DNA from: JAGVSR01 sp033765145
GTDB taxonomy: Bacteria > Pseudomonadota > Alphaproteobacteria > Rhizobiales > Hyphomicrobiaceae
Direction of reading: 5' to 3'
NCBI GenBank assembly: GCA_033765145.1
Contig: JANRIH010000008.1
Coordinates: forward strand, 105,917 to 169,916
Length of the DNA stretch: 64,000 nucleotides
The notes beneath the pieces were generated by a model. The model saw nothing but the letters and a program-made list of their open reading frames with translations. It searched no databases and was not told the origin of the DNA. Made by a program: the position numbers and the translations under genes. The stretch's first letter is position 1, and each line of letters starts with the position of its first letter. Below, piece by piece: positions 19,511 through 28,398 of the stretch.

Positions 19511-20569
19511 ATGGAGCATCCCGGCTTCTTCCAGAACTCGGGGCCGTTCCCTCTCGCTCTCGTTGCAGAGAAGGTCGGGGCGGAATTGCCGGCGGGGACC
19601 GACGGGGCGCAAATGGTCGGCGACGTCCGTCCACTCTCGGATGCGCGGGCTCGGGATCTCTCGTTCCTCGACAACAAGAAATACCTACCGCAACTCGCGG
19701 TAACGGCGGCGGGCTTTTGCCTCATCCATCCTGCGTTCGCCGATCGCGTTCCGGCGGGAACGGTCGCACTCGCGACGAAAGCGCCGTACCGAGCCTTCGC
19801 ACTCGCCTTGCAGCTTTTCTATCCCGACGCGATGACGCCCAAGGCTGCGATCGGCAGCAGCGGGGAGGCGATCGATCCGACGGCCATCATCGAGGACGCC
19901 GTGACCATCGAGCCGGGTGCGGTGATCGGGCCCCAAGCAATGATCGGGCGCGGCACGCGGATCGCGGCCGGCGCCGTCGTCGGATATCGCGTCGCGATCG
20001 GGCGGGGGTGCTATGTCGGGCCCCAGGCAACACTTGTTCACGCGCTCATCGGCGACCGTGTGATCATCCACGCGGGGGCACGCCTCGGGCAGGACGGCTT
20101 CGGGTTCGCCATGGGGCGGACAGGACATCTCAAGGTTCCGCAGATCGGCCGTGTCATCATTCAGGACGATGTCGAAATCGGTGCCAACACCACGATCGAC
20201 CGGGGCGCGCTCAAGGATACGATCATCGGCGAGGGCACCAAAATTGATAATCTCGTCCAGATCGGGCACAACGTCGTAACCGGGCGGCATTGTGTGATCG
20301 TGGCGCATACGGGCATTTCGGGCTCGACCGAACTCGGCGATTACGTCGTCATGGGCGGTCAGTCGGGCACGGTCGGGCACATCAAGATCGGAACCGGTGC
20401 GCAGGTTGCCGGTGCGTCGCACCCGAAGGATGACGTGCCTGCGGGGACGGCCGTCGGCGGTACGCCGGCCCGGCCATTGAAGCAGTGGGCCCGAGAGCTG
20501 GCCATTCTGTCGCGGCTCGCAAGCCGCAAGAGTGATGTAGAGCCCGGGGGCGACAGCGAGGGCGCCTGA
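19511..20569 (+). CDS. lpxD: UDP-3-O-(3-hydroxyacyl)glucosamine N-acyltransferase
   Basis: Third step of lipid A synthesis. The 352-residue product begins MEHPGFFQNSGPFPLAL, the usual alphaproteobacterial LpxD start. It has an N-terminal uridine-binding domain and then a left-handed beta helix of hexapeptide repeats (AIIEDAVTIEPGAVIGPQAM), including the catalytic-histidine region DNLVQIGHNVVTGRHCVIV. The frame is open upstream into bamA, but the ATG at 19511 fits the family. fabZ and lpxA follow immediately. Confidence 0.95.
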   Translation: MEHPGFFQNSGPFPLALVAEKVGAELPAGTDGAQMVGDVRPLSDARARDLSFLDNKKYLPQLAVTAAGFCLIHPAFADRVPAGTVALATKAPYRAFALALQLFYPDAMTPKAAIGSSGEAIDPTAIIEDAVTIEPGAVIGPQAMIGRGTRIAAGAVVGYRVAIGRGCYVGPQATLVHALIGDRVIIHAGARLGQDGFGFAMGRTGHLKVPQIGRVIIQDDVEIGANTTIDRGALKDTIIGEGTKIDNLVQIGHNVVTGRHCVIVAHTGISGSTELGDYVVMGGQSGTVGHIKIGTGAQVAGASHPKDDVPAGTAVGGTPARPLKQWARELAILSRLASRKSDVEPGGDSEGA

Positions 20570-20655
20570 TCGCAATGCCGTGCCGCGAGCGCCGGCGATG
20601 GAAGCGCCCGGCGGCCTTTGACGATCAGTCGTGCGGCACTGCGGGACGGAGTGGG

Positions 20656-21162
20656 ATGGAGATGGACGACAAGCCCCAATTGAAGACGCTCGGCACCGCG
20701 GACATCGCGCGCGTGATGAAGTTTCTTCCCCACCGCTATCCGTTTCTTCTCCTCGACCGCATGTACGACATGAACGGCGACGAGAGCTGCGTGGGCTTGA
20801 AGAACGTCACCATCAACGAGCCGTTCTTCCAGGGGCACTTTCCGCAATTTCCGGTGATGCCTGGCGTGCTCATCATCGAGGGGCTTGCGCAGACGGCCGG
20901 TGCGCTCTGCGTGTCCAGTCTCGCGGAGGACTACAAGGCCGAGCTCGTTTACTTCATGGGCATCGACAAGGCGAAGTTCCGCAAACCCGTGCTGCCCGGC
21001 GATCAGCTGCATTACCACGTGAAGAAGATCCGCAATCGCGGGCGCGTCTGGCGCTTCTACGGCGAGGCGCGGGTCGATGGCGCCGTGGTCGCCGAAGCCG
21101 AGATCAGCGCGATGCTTGCCGATACGGCGGACGCGCGTGCCTTCGCGAGCAAGAATGGCTAG
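20656..21162 (+). CDS. fabZ: 3-hydroxyacyl-ACP dehydratase FabZ
   Basis: Hot-dog-fold dehydratase of fatty acid synthesis, balancing acyl chains against lipid A. It has the catalytic histidine in FLPHRYPFLLLDR and glutamate in GVLIIEGLAQTAG, plus FQGHFPQFPVMPG. I chose the ATG at 20656 (168 residues); ATG 20662 is also possible. The upstream extension to 20575 is Arg-rich and atypical. Its 3' end overlaps the lpxA start by 8 bp. Confidence 0.95.
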   Translation: MEMDDKPQLKTLGTADIARVMKFLPHRYPFLLLDRMYDMNGDESCVGLKNVTINEPFFQGHFPQFPVMPGVLIIEGLAQTAGALCVSSLAEDYKAELVYFMGIDKAKFRKPVLPGDQLHYHVKKIRNRGRVWRFYGEARVDGAVVAEAEISAMLADTADARAFASKNG

Positions 21163-21961
21163 TCCCCGCATTCATCCGAGTGCCGTCGTCGAGCCCGGCG
21201 CACAGATCGGCGACGATGCTGTCATCGGTCCGTTCTCCTTCGTCGGCCGCGATGTTGCGCTCGGGGAGGGCGTGGAACTCGTGAGCCACGCGGTCGTCGC
21301 GGGCCGCACGACGATTGGAGCGCGGACGCGGATCTTTCCGTTCGCCTCGATCGGGCACCAGCCGCAAGACCTCAAGTATAAGGGCGAGCCCTCGACTCTC
21401 TCGGTGGGCGCTGACTGCCTCATCCGTGAAGGCGTGACGATGAACCCCGGCACCGAGGGCGGAGGCATGGTCACAAGCGTCGGGGACGGTTGCGCATTTC
21501 TCGCCAACAGCCACGTCGGCCATGATTGCCGGGTCGGCAACGGCGTCATCTTCTCGAACAACGTGATGCTCGCGGGGCATTGCACGGTCGGTGACTACGC
21601 GATCCTCGGCGGCGGTGCGGCGGTCATCCAGTTCGCGCGCGTCGGCCCGCATGCCTTCGTCGGTGGCATGTCCGGTCTTGAGCACGATCTCATTCCCTAC
21701 GGCATGGCGCTCGGCAATCGCGCCTATCTCTCGGGGCTCAATATCGTCGGCCTGCAACGGCGTGGGTTCTCGCGCGATGCGGTTCACGACTTGCGTCGGG
21801 CGTATCGCCTCATGTTCGCGGCCGAAGGTACGCTCAAGGAGCGCCTCGAAGACGTGGCGGAAGAATTCAAGGACAACGCCATCGTGCTCGAAATCGTGGC
21901 TTTCATCCGCGAGGGCGGCAAGCGCTCGATCTGTACGCCCAAGGGTGTTCCCGAAGCCTGA
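21155..21961 (+). CDS. lpxA: UDP-N-acetylglucosamine O-acyltransferase
   Basis: First step of lipid A synthesis. The 268 residues start MASPRIHPSAVVEPGAQIGD and form a left-handed beta helix of hexapeptide repeats. The catalytic histidine is in NSHVGHDCRVGNGVIFSNN. The C-terminal helical domain holds NIVGLQRRGFSRDAVHDLR. The start lies inside the fabZ 3' end, indicating translational coupling. lpxI follows after 13 bp. Confidence 0.96.
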   Translation: MASPRIHPSAVVEPGAQIGDDAVIGPFSFVGRDVALGEGVELVSHAVVAGRTTIGARTRIFPFASIGHQPQDLKYKGEPSTLSVGADCLIREGVTMNPGTEGGGMVTSVGDGCAFLANSHVGHDCRVGNGVIFSNNVMLAGHCTVGDYAILGGGAAVIQFARVGPHAFVGGMSGLEHDLIPYGMALGNRAYLSGLNIVGLQRRGFSRDAVHDLRRAYRLMFAAEGTLKERLEDVAEEFKDNAIVLEIVAFIREGGKRSICTPKGVPEA

Positions 21962-21974
21962 GGCGGGTCAGATC

Positions 21975-23180
21975 ATGACGGGCGCCGCCGCATATCGCTC
22001 GGAAGCCGCCGGCCCTTCGGTGCCGCTCGGCATCGTCGCGGGCGGAGGAGCTCTGCCGCGCGAGATCGCGGACGCAGCCGCGCGATCCGGGCGGGCAGTC
22101 GTCATCGTCGCCCTCGAAGGGGAATGCGAGCCAGCGACGTTCGCACCCCATGCCGTCACCGTCGTCAAGTGGGGCGAGATCGGCCGGATGATCCGCACGT
22201 TCGAGACCGCGGGCGTCGCGGACATCGTGATCGTCGGCAGCGTCACGCGGCCTGATCTCACGCAGATCCGCACTGACGCCGGCTTCTTCCTGAGCCTGCC
22301 CGAAATCGTCGGCATCATCGTCGCGGGTGGCGACGATAGTGTCCTCAGACGCGTCGTGAGGTTCTTTGAGCAGCACGGTTTCCAGGTGCTCGCTCCGGAT
22401 GCCGTGGCGCCGGGGCTTCTCGCATCCGTGGGTCCGATAGGGCGCAGTTCGAGCGACGGCGCTGCCGCGCGGGATATCGCGGTCGGTCTCGATGTCGTCG
22501 CGCGCCTCGCTCCGTTCGACATCGGACAGGCGATCGTCGTCCGGGATGGAAAGATTCTGGCCATCGAAGCGGCGGAAGGGACGGATCGAATGCTCGACCG
22601 TCTCGTCCGTCGCGTGAAATTCGATGGGGCGAGAGCCGGTGTTCTCGTCAAGCGGTCGAAGCCGGGACAGGAGCGGCGCGTCGATCTCCCCGCGATCGGT
22701 CCCGCGACCGTGTCGCGTGTTGCGGCGCTCGGTTTGGCCGGAATCGCGGTCGAAGCCGGCGCGACCCTCGTCGCCGAACGGGAGATGGTGGCCGAGGAGG
22801 CGGATCGCGCGGGTCTTTTCGTGGAAGGAATTGAACTCGCGATGAAGCCGGTTGCTGGCGTTCCTGGGCTTCCGAGCCTCGAGGACGATCGCGCCATTGC
22901 GGCAGGTGTCGCGTCGGCGCTCGGTTCAATGTTCAAGTCGGAAGCCATCATCGTCGCGCGGCGGCGCGTGCTTGCCGTGGAGGCGGGCGAAGGAGCTATC
23001 GAGGCGATCGGCCGCGCGGCACGCTTCCGGTCATGGGGTCTCGGCCGCTGGCTCGGCGGCGCTGGAATTGCGGCCCTTTCGGAACTCGCGGCGAAACGTG
23101 CCGACGTCAAGGCGGCCGCTCGGGAGGCGGGACTTCAACTCGTCGTTCTGAACCGCACAACGAGCGGGGATCGTGCATGA
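21975..23180 (+). CDS. lpxI: UDP-2,3-diacylglucosamine pyrophosphatase LpxI, C-terminally extended
   Basis: Hydrolyses UDP-2,3-diacylglucosamine to lipid X; LpxI replaces LpxH in Alphaproteobacteria. Residues 16-285 match a complete LpxI: LGIVAGGGALPREIADAA at the N-terminus, and the C-terminal domain with IGQAIVVRDGKILAIEAAEG then TDRML. The protein is 401 residues, about 120 longer than the family norm. The extra tail contains a second copy of the RDIAVGL...AIVV...LAIEAAEG block (residues 166-205 against 305-340). The second copy reads EGAI where the first has EGTD, so it lacks that aspartate. The stop overlaps the lpxB start (ATGA). Confidence 0.92.
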   Translation: MTGAAAYRSEAAGPSVPLGIVAGGGALPREIADAAARSGRAVVIVALEGECEPATFAPHAVTVVKWGEIGRMIRTFETAGVADIVIVGSVTRPDLTQIRTDAGFFLSLPEIVGIIVAGGDDSVLRRVVRFFEQHGFQVLAPDAVAPGLLASVGPIGRSSSDGAAARDIAVGLDVVARLAPFDIGQAIVVRDGKILAIEAAEGTDRMLDRLVRRVKFDGARAGVLVKRSKPGQERRVDLPAIGPATVSRVAALGLAGIAVEAGATLVAEREMVAEEADRAGLFVEGIELAMKPVAGVPGLPSLEDDRAIAAGVASALGSMFKSEAIIVARRRVLAVEAGEGAIEAIGRAARFRSWGLGRWLGGAGIAALSELAAKRADVKAAAREAGLQLVVLNRTTSGDRA

Positions 23181-24433
23181 CGGAACGCTCGATCTCCCGC
23201 CATGCGCGGGAGCCGAAACGCATCTTCATTGTGGCGGGCGAGCATTCGGGTGATGCGCTCGGCGCGAAGCTGATGGCCGAGATGAACGGTCCGGGGCATT
23301 CGCTGATCATATGGCAGGGGGTCGGCGGAGAGCATATGGAAGGGGAGGGGCTGCGTTCGCTCTTTCCGCTCGCTGAAGTGGCTGTCATGGGGCCGATCGC
23401 GATCCTGAAGCGGCTTCCCAAGATCATCCGGCGCATCAACGAAGCTGCCGCGGCGGGTGTCGCGATGCGGCCCGACGTCGTCGTCATCATCGACAGTCCG
23501 GAGTTCACGCATCCGATCGCGCAGAGGATCCGGCGGCGATTGCCGGACGTGCCGATCATCGACTACGTCAGCCCGAGCGTGTGGGCGTGGCGGCCGGGGC
23601 GCGCGAAGAAAATGCGCCGCTATGTCGATCACGTTCTGGCGCTTCTGCCGTTCGAAGAAGAGGCTCACGCGCAGCTCGGCGGGCCGAAGTGCACGTATGT
23701 CGGACATCCGCTTTCGGAACGGCTCGAATGGATCCACTCGCGGGATGGGGACGATCTCGCGCGTCGTCTCGCACTCGATCCCGCGAAACCGGTCGTGGTG
23801 GTGCTGCCGGGAAGCCGCGTCTCCGAAGTCACGCGACTGATGGAGCCGTTCGGAAAGACGCTGGCGCTTGTGCAACAGTCGGTCCCCGGTGGCATCGAAA
23901 CCGTGCTTCCGGCGGTGCCGTCTGTTCGTCCTCTCATCGTGGCGGCCGCGGCGCGCTGGGACGTTCCTGTCCGGCTCATCGAGGGGGAGGACGACAAATT
24001 CGCCGCGTTCCGCCTTGCGACGGCGGCGCTCGCGGCTTCGGGAACCGTGACGCTTGAATTGGGTCTTGCCGGTACGCCGGCGGTCGTTGCCTACAAGGTG
24101 GACGCGATCGCGGCGCAACTGAGGTTCTTGCTCAAAGTGCCCTCGATCGTGCTGGCCAATCTCGTCGCCGACGAGAACGTCTATCCCGAGTTCATCCAGG
24201 AGACGGCGACGCCTGCGAACATGGCCGCCGCTTTGGTCCCGCTTCTCTCCGACACTGATGCGCGCCGCCGGCAGATCGCGGGTCTCCGCAAGATCGCGAC
24301 CAACGTCGCGACCGGCGGGCGCCGTCCGAGCGCCATCGCGGCCGAGGTTGTGAACGACTACGCTGAGAGTAGGCACATGGCCGAGGTCCGCTCCGAGCCA
24401 AGGAAATCCGGCCCCGGAGGTCACTCCCGATGA
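23177..24433 (+). CDS. lpxB: Lipid A disaccharide synthase
   Basis: GT19 glycosyltransferase that joins lipid X and UDP-diacylglucosamine. It has IFIVAGEHSGDALGAKLM near residue 15, the DSPEFTH motif, YVSPSVWAWRPGRAKKM and VVVLPGSRVSEV, and ends with the ASGTVTLELGLAGTPAVVAY region. 418 residues, slightly longer than E. coli LpxB. The ATG overlaps the lpxI stop, and its own stop overlaps the next gene's ATG, so three genes are translationally coupled. Confidence 0.95.
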   Translation: MTERSISRHAREPKRIFIVAGEHSGDALGAKLMAEMNGPGHSLIIWQGVGGEHMEGEGLRSLFPLAEVAVMGPIAILKRLPKIIRRINEAAAAGVAMRPDVVVIIDSPEFTHPIAQRIRRRLPDVPIIDYVSPSVWAWRPGRAKKMRRYVDHVLALLPFEEEAHAQLGGPKCTYVGHPLSERLEWIHSRDGDDLARRLALDPAKPVVVVLPGSRVSEVTRLMEPFGKTLALVQQSVPGGIETVLPAVPSVRPLIVAAAARWDVPVRLIEGEDDKFAAFRLATAALAASGTVTLELGLAGTPAVVAYKVDAIAAQLRFLLKVPSIVLANLVADENVYPEFIQETATPANMAAALVPLLSDTDARRRQIAGLRKIATNVATGGRRPSAIAAEVVNDYAESRHMAEVRSEPRKSGPGGHSR

Positions 24434-25065
24434 AGGCGCTCGTGCTGTCGTCTTCTCCGCGCCGGAACGGAAATTCCGCCACGCTCGCGGTGGCGGCGCT
24501 GGAGGGCCTCGTCGAAGCCGGCCACGAAGCTCGTCTGATTTATGCCGACGACTTTCTCGGCGCGTTTCTGAAAGATTGCCGCGTTTGCCGGGGCCCAGAC
24601 GGCGAATGCCGGATCGAGGACGGGTTCCGTCGGGTGTTCTTTGAAGAGTATCTGCCGGCGGACGGCTTCATCGCGGCGACACCGATCTACTGGTACGGAA
24701 TGTCCGCTCAGCTGAAGGCTTTTTTCGATCGAATGTTCTGTTACTACGCCGCGTCCTATCCGCGGTCGGGCGATGTCGTCGCCGGTATGATGGGTAAGCG
24801 CTTGGGTTTGCTTCTGAGTTCGGAGGAGACCTTCCCGATGGTCTCGGGCGGGATCATCAGCCAGTTCCAGGAATTCGCGCGGTACAATCGCTCGACATTC
24901 GTCGGTGTGGTTCACGGTATCGGCAATTCGCGCGGCGACGTGCATCGTGACCCGGGCGAGCCCGTCGCGCGGGCGCGTGCCTTAGGACGCGAGTTCTTCT
25001 CCCGGCATACGAGCGACTATCAGATCGACACGCCGCGATCCGGCAAGATTTGGAGCCGGGATTGA
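24430..25065 (+). CDS. Flavodoxin-fold NAD(P)H-dependent FMN oxidoreductase
   Basis: Predicted soluble flavoprotein of 211 residues. The N-terminus MKALVLSSSPRRNGNSATLA is the FMN-phosphate-binding loop of the NADPH-dependent FMN reductase family, and TPIYWYGMSAQLKAFFDR is the conserved second flavin motif. CRVCRGPDGECR, a cysteine cluster near residue 50, is typical of iron-sulfur-flavoprotein-like members, although the full Fe-S spacing is not obvious. Start overlaps lpxB by 4 bp, so it is the last gene of the lipid A operon. No role in lipid A is known to me; it may be a quinone or disulfide reductase. Confidence 0.8.
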   Translation: MKALVLSSSPRRNGNSATLAVAALEGLVEAGHEARLIYADDFLGAFLKDCRVCRGPDGECRIEDGFRRVFFEEYLPADGFIAATPIYWYGMSAQLKAFFDRMFCYYAASYPRSGDVVAGMMGKRLGLLLSSEETFPMVSGGIISQFQEFARYNRSTFVGVVHGIGNSRGDVHRDPGEPVARARALGREFFSRHTSDYQIDTPRSGKIWSRD

Positions 25066-25116
25066 AACCGGGCGGCTCGCATCGGCGCGGGCCATTGGCC
25101 CGTGCTCGACGCAACG

Positions 25117-26436
25117 TCACATGGCTGGGAACTCGCGCCGCGCGGGACCGATATAGAGCTGACGCGGGCGGCCGATCCGCTGCTCGGGGTCCTCCATCAT
25201 TTCCTTCCACTGCGCGATCCAGCCGACGGTGCGCGCGACGGCGAAGAGTACCGTGAACATATCGACGGGGAAGCCAATCGCGCGGAGCGTGATGCCCGAG
25301 TAGAAATCGATATTGGGGTAGAGCTTCTTCGAGACGAAATACTCGTCCTGGAGCGCGATACGTTCGAGTTCCATGGCGACTTTCAGGAGCGGCTGATCGC
25401 GCTTGTCGAGCGCGTCCAGCACCTCGTGACAGGTCTTCTGCATGACCTTCGCACGCGGATCGTAGTTCTTGTAGACGCGGTGGCCGAAGCCCATGAGTCG
25501 GAAGCCCGACGACTTGTCTTTCGCTTTGGCGATGTATTCGGGAATGCGATCGACGGTCCCGATCTCCTGCAGCATGTTGAGAGCGGCTTCGTTTGCGCCG
25601 CCGTGTGCCGGCCCCCAGAGGCAGGCGATTCCGGCCGCGATGCAGGCGAACGGATTGGCGCCCGAAGAGCCCGCGAGCCTCACGGTCGAGGTCGAGGCAT
25701 TCTGCTCGTGGTCGGCGTGCAGGATGAAAATGCGGTCGAGCGCGCGCGCGACGACGGGATTGACGATGTAGGGCTCGCAGGGGATCGCGAAGCACATCTG
25801 GAGGAAGTTCGACGTGTAGTCGAGGTCGTTCCGCGGATAGATGAAGGGCTGGCCGATCGAATACTTGTAGGCCATGGCCGCGATCGTCGGCATCTTCGCG
25901 ATCATGCGGTTCGTGGCAACGATGCGGTGCTCGGGATTATTGATATCGGTGCTGTCGTGGTAGAAGGCCGACAGGGCGCCGACCACGCCGACCATGACGG
26001 CCATCGGATGCGCGTCGCGGCGGAAACCCGTGTAGAAGCGGGTCATCTGCTCGTGCACCATGGTGTGGTTTGTGATGGTGCGGCGGAACTCGCGGAACTG
26101 CTCGTTCGTCGGCAGCTCGCCGTTCAGAAGCAGGTAGCAGCTAGCGAGAAAATTCGAGTGCTCTGCCAGTTGCTCGATAGGATAGCCGCGATAGAGAAGC
26201 TCGCCCTTGTCGCCGTCGATGAAGGTGATCGAGGAGGCGCAGTTCGCCGTCGATGTGAAGCCCGGGTCGTAGGAGAAGCAACCCGTGTCGCGATGGAGCT
26301 TGCCGATGTCGATGACATCGGGGCCGATCGTTCCCCGACGGAGCGGCAACTCGGTCGACTTGTCGCGCAGGGTCAGAGAGGCGTGACCCAGTTCCGTCCC
26401 GTTGCCATTTCCGAGGTTCGGATCGTGCATATCCAT
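25117..26436 (-). CDS. gltA: Citrate synthase (type II)
   Basis: Condenses acetyl-CoA and oxaloacetate, the entry step of the TCA cycle. The 439-residue product has the active-site histidines in HADHEQNASTSTVRLAGSSG and GPAHGGANEAAL, plus GFGHRVYKNYDPRAKVM. N-terminal LTLRDKSTELPLRRGTIGPD is typical of hexameric NADH-sensitive enzymes. I chose the ATG at 26436 (MDMHDPN); the frame is open to 26505 but that part is poorly conserved. It lies convergent to the lpx operon and downstream of gltX. Confidence 0.96.
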   Translation of the reverse strand: MDMHDPNLGNGNGTELGHASLTLRDKSTELPLRRGTIGPDVIDIGKLHRDTGCFSYDPGFTSTANCASSITFIDGDKGELLYRGYPIEQLAEHSNFLASCYLLLNGELPTNEQFREFRRTITNHTMVHEQMTRFYTGFRRDAHPMAVMVGVVGALSAFYHDSTDINNPEHRIVATNRMIAKMPTIAAMAYKYSIGQPFIYPRNDLDYTSNFLQMCFAIPCEPYIVNPVVARALDRIFILHADHEQNASTSTVRLAGSSGANPFACIAAGIACLWGPAHGGANEAALNMLQEIGTVDRIPEYIAKAKDKSSGFRLMGFGHRVYKNYDPRAKVMQKTCHEVLDALDKRDQPLLKVAMELERIALQDEYFVSKKLYPNIDFYSGITLRAIGFPVDMFTVLFAVARTVGWIAQWKEMMEDPEQRIGRPRQLYIGPARREFPAM

Positions 26437-26513
26437 GGTTCCGCGCTTTCCTGATGCCGTGCCGGCCCCAGCCGTCCGCTGGTGCAGGCGGCCGTCGTGC
26501 TGCATTGCACTAT

Positions 26514-26543
26514 AGAATACGGCAGCGCCGTTGTCTTCGCCAA
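26514..26543 (-). promoter_or_regulatory. Candidate sigma-70 type promoter of gltA
   Basis: Read on the minus strand: TTGGCG (26538-26543), an 18-bp spacer, then TATTCT (26514-26519), about 75 bp upstream of the gltA ATG. It is a reasonable housekeeping match but unproven. Confidence 0.35.
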
Positions 26544-26656
26544 CACCGCCGAAGGGCGAACAGTCTCAGTGAGCGGGCTCCGGCAGGGGGGGCCTGAATG
26601 TCGACTGTGTTTCGTGAGTGCCGAGGCCGGTTTCGGGCCGTTTCGAGCCGAAGTTG

Positions 26657-26680
26657 GTGTATGACACCGGTGCCAGACAC
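26657..26680. repeat. 24-bp REP-like palindrome, copy 1 (imperfect)
   Basis: Two half-sites of the GTGTCTGACACC type around a CCGG centre; this copy has two changes (A for C in the left arm, C for T in the right). It is flanked by TTG on the left and CGGATT on the right, as in copy 2. Confidence 0.8.
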
Positions 26681-26770
26681 GGATTTTGCGCGGTCCTGGG
26701 CCCGGCGCATGACGTCGACCATCACGGCCAGAGTTCGTCGTCCGTTTCGGACTGTCGCGACCCGACGTTG

Positions 26771-26794
26771 GTGTCTGACACCGGTGTCAGACAC
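26771..26794. repeat. 24-bp REP-like palindrome, copy 2 (perfect)
   Basis: GTGTCTGACACC followed by its exact reverse complement, giving a perfect 24-bp inverted repeat. It lies 114 bp from copy 1 and shares flanking similarity with it (TTG before, CGGATT after, CGGT and GGC blocks beyond). In RNA it would form a strong hairpin and could end gltX transcripts. Confidence 0.9.
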
Positions 26795-26862
26795 GGATTG
26801 TGGCCCGGTTTTCGGGCTCGGCGGGTGTCGCCGGCTGTCTCTGTCGGTGTTCGATTTCGGTT

Positions 26863-28398
26863 TTAGGCGGACTGGTCGCGCAGCCGGCCCAGACTTTCCT
26901 CCCGGCCGAGGACGGCCATCACGTCGAAAACGGGCGGCGAGACCGCGCGGCCGGTCAATGCGGCGCGAAGGGGCTGGGCCACCTTGCCGAGTTTCAGACC
27001 GGCCTCCTCGACGTAGGTCCGGACGGCGGTTTCGAGCGCAGGGGCGTCCCAGGACGGTAGCGCCTCGAGCTTCGCGGCGACGGCGGCGAGGGCTGCGCGC
27101 GCCTCGGCATCCATCAGTTTCTGGGCCTTCTCATCGAGAGCGAGTGGCCGGCGCGCGACAAGGTAAAGCGCGCCCTGGAAGATTTCGCAGAGCGTCCGGG
27201 CCCGTTCCTTCAACGACGGGATGGCCGCGGACAGACGGTCCCAACCGGCGGCGGCGAACAGCTCGCTGAGTTCGGCCCCGGATTTCACGCCGGGCATGAG
27301 GCTCGTGACTTCGCGCGCCAACGTGATGTCGCTCCTCGCCGGCGCCTTGGGGTCCACCTCGATCGAGAGCAGAGCCTCCAGGTCAAGGTGGGGCAGCATC
27401 TCGCGCATGCGCGAGGTCAGTTCAGCGACGCCCGTTTCGCGGATGTAGTGGGCGTTCAAGTCGTCGAGCTTCTTGAAGTCGAACCGCGAGGCGCTCTTGT
27501 TGATGTCGTCGATGTCGAACCAGGCGACGAGGTTCTCGGTCGAGATGATCTCGTCGTCACCGTGGCTCCAGCCGAGACGCACAAGGTAGTTGCGCAGTGC
27601 GACCGGCAGATAGCCCATCGAGCGGTATTCCTCGATCCCTTGTGCGCCGTGGCGCTTGGAGAGCTTGGCGCCGTCCGCCCCGTGGATCAACGGAACATGA
27701 GCCCAGACGGGCAGGGTCCAACCCATGGCGTTGTAGATCTGGGACTGGCGCGCCGCGTTGGTGAGGTGATCGACGCCGCGCACGACGTGGCTGATCTCCA
27801 TGTCGTGATCGTCGACGACCACGGCCAGATTGTAGGTCGGGTTTCCGTCCGAGCGCAGGATGATCAAGTCGTCGAGATTGTCGTTCTGGAAGACGACGCG
27901 GCCCTGCACCCGATCATCGACGATCGTTTCGCCCGTCCGCGGCGCTTTCAGGCGGATGGCATAGGGGGCATCTTTCGGCGCCTCGGCGGTGTCACGATCG
28001 CGCCAGGGGGATCGGATCGTCAGCGGCCGCTTCTCGGCTTCAGCGGACTTGCGCATGTCGTCGAGTTCGGCCGGCGTCAGGTAGCAGCGATAGGCGTTTC
28101 CGGTCGCGAGCAGTGTCTCGGCCACTTCGCGGTGGCGGGCCGCGCGGGCGAACTGGGAAACGGGCTCCCCTTCCCAGCCGAGTTCGAGCCAGGTGAGCCC
28201 GTCGATGATGGCGGCGACCGCCGCGGGGTTGTTCCGCTCGCGGTCGGTGTCCTCGATCCGGAGCAGGAAGCGTCCGTCCCGACCCTTGGCATAAAGCCAG
28301 TTGAAGAGCGCCGTGCGCGCGCCGCCGATGTGGAGATAGCCGGTCGGGGACGGGGCGAAGCGAACGACGGGTTTCGCGTTCTCGTTCGTCTTGGTCAT
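26863..28398 (-). CDS. gltX: Glutamyl-tRNA synthetase
   Basis: Class I aminoacyl-tRNA synthetase. It has the HIGH motif in APSPTGYLHIGGARTALFNW (about residues 15-34) and the KMSKS motif as KLSKRHGAQG. 511 residues. I chose the ATG at 28398 (MTKTNENAKPVVRFAPSP), which gives the family N-terminus; the upstream frame runs back into comEC on the other strand and is spurious. It is divergent from comEC and upstream of gltA. Confidence 0.96.
   Translation of the reverse strand: MTKTNENAKPVVRFAPSPTGYLHIGGARTALFNWLYAKGRDGRFLLRIEDTDRERNNPAAVAAIIDGLTWLELGWEGEPVSQFARAARHREVAETLLATGNAYRCYLTPAELDDMRKSAEAEKRPLTIRSPWRDRDTAEAPKDAPYAIRLKAPRTGETIVDDRVQGRVVFQNDNLDDLIILRSDGNPTYNLAVVVDDHDMEISHVVRGVDHLTNAARQSQIYNAMGWTLPVWAHVPLIHGADGAKLSKRHGAQGIEEYRSMGYLPVALRNYLVRLGWSHGDDEIISTENLVAWFDIDDINKSASRFDFKKLDDLNAHYIRETGVAELTSRMREMLPHLDLEALLSIEVDPKAPARSDITLAREVTSLMPGVKSGAELSELFAAAGWDRLSAAIPSLKERARTLCEIFQGALYLVARRPLALDEKAQKLMDAEARAALAAVAAKLEALPSWDAPALETAVRTYVEEAGLKLGKVAQPLRAALTGRAVSPPVFDVMAVLGREESLGRLRDQSA

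Larger units (their letters stand above)
26437..26862. other. 426-bp gltX-gltA spacer with two palindromes
   Basis: No gene visible. The gltA-proximal part holds a likely gltA promoter. The rest holds two copies, 114 bp apart, of a 24-bp palindrome plus related flanking sequence. This is a repeat-element insertion rather than coding DNA. Confidence 0.7.
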
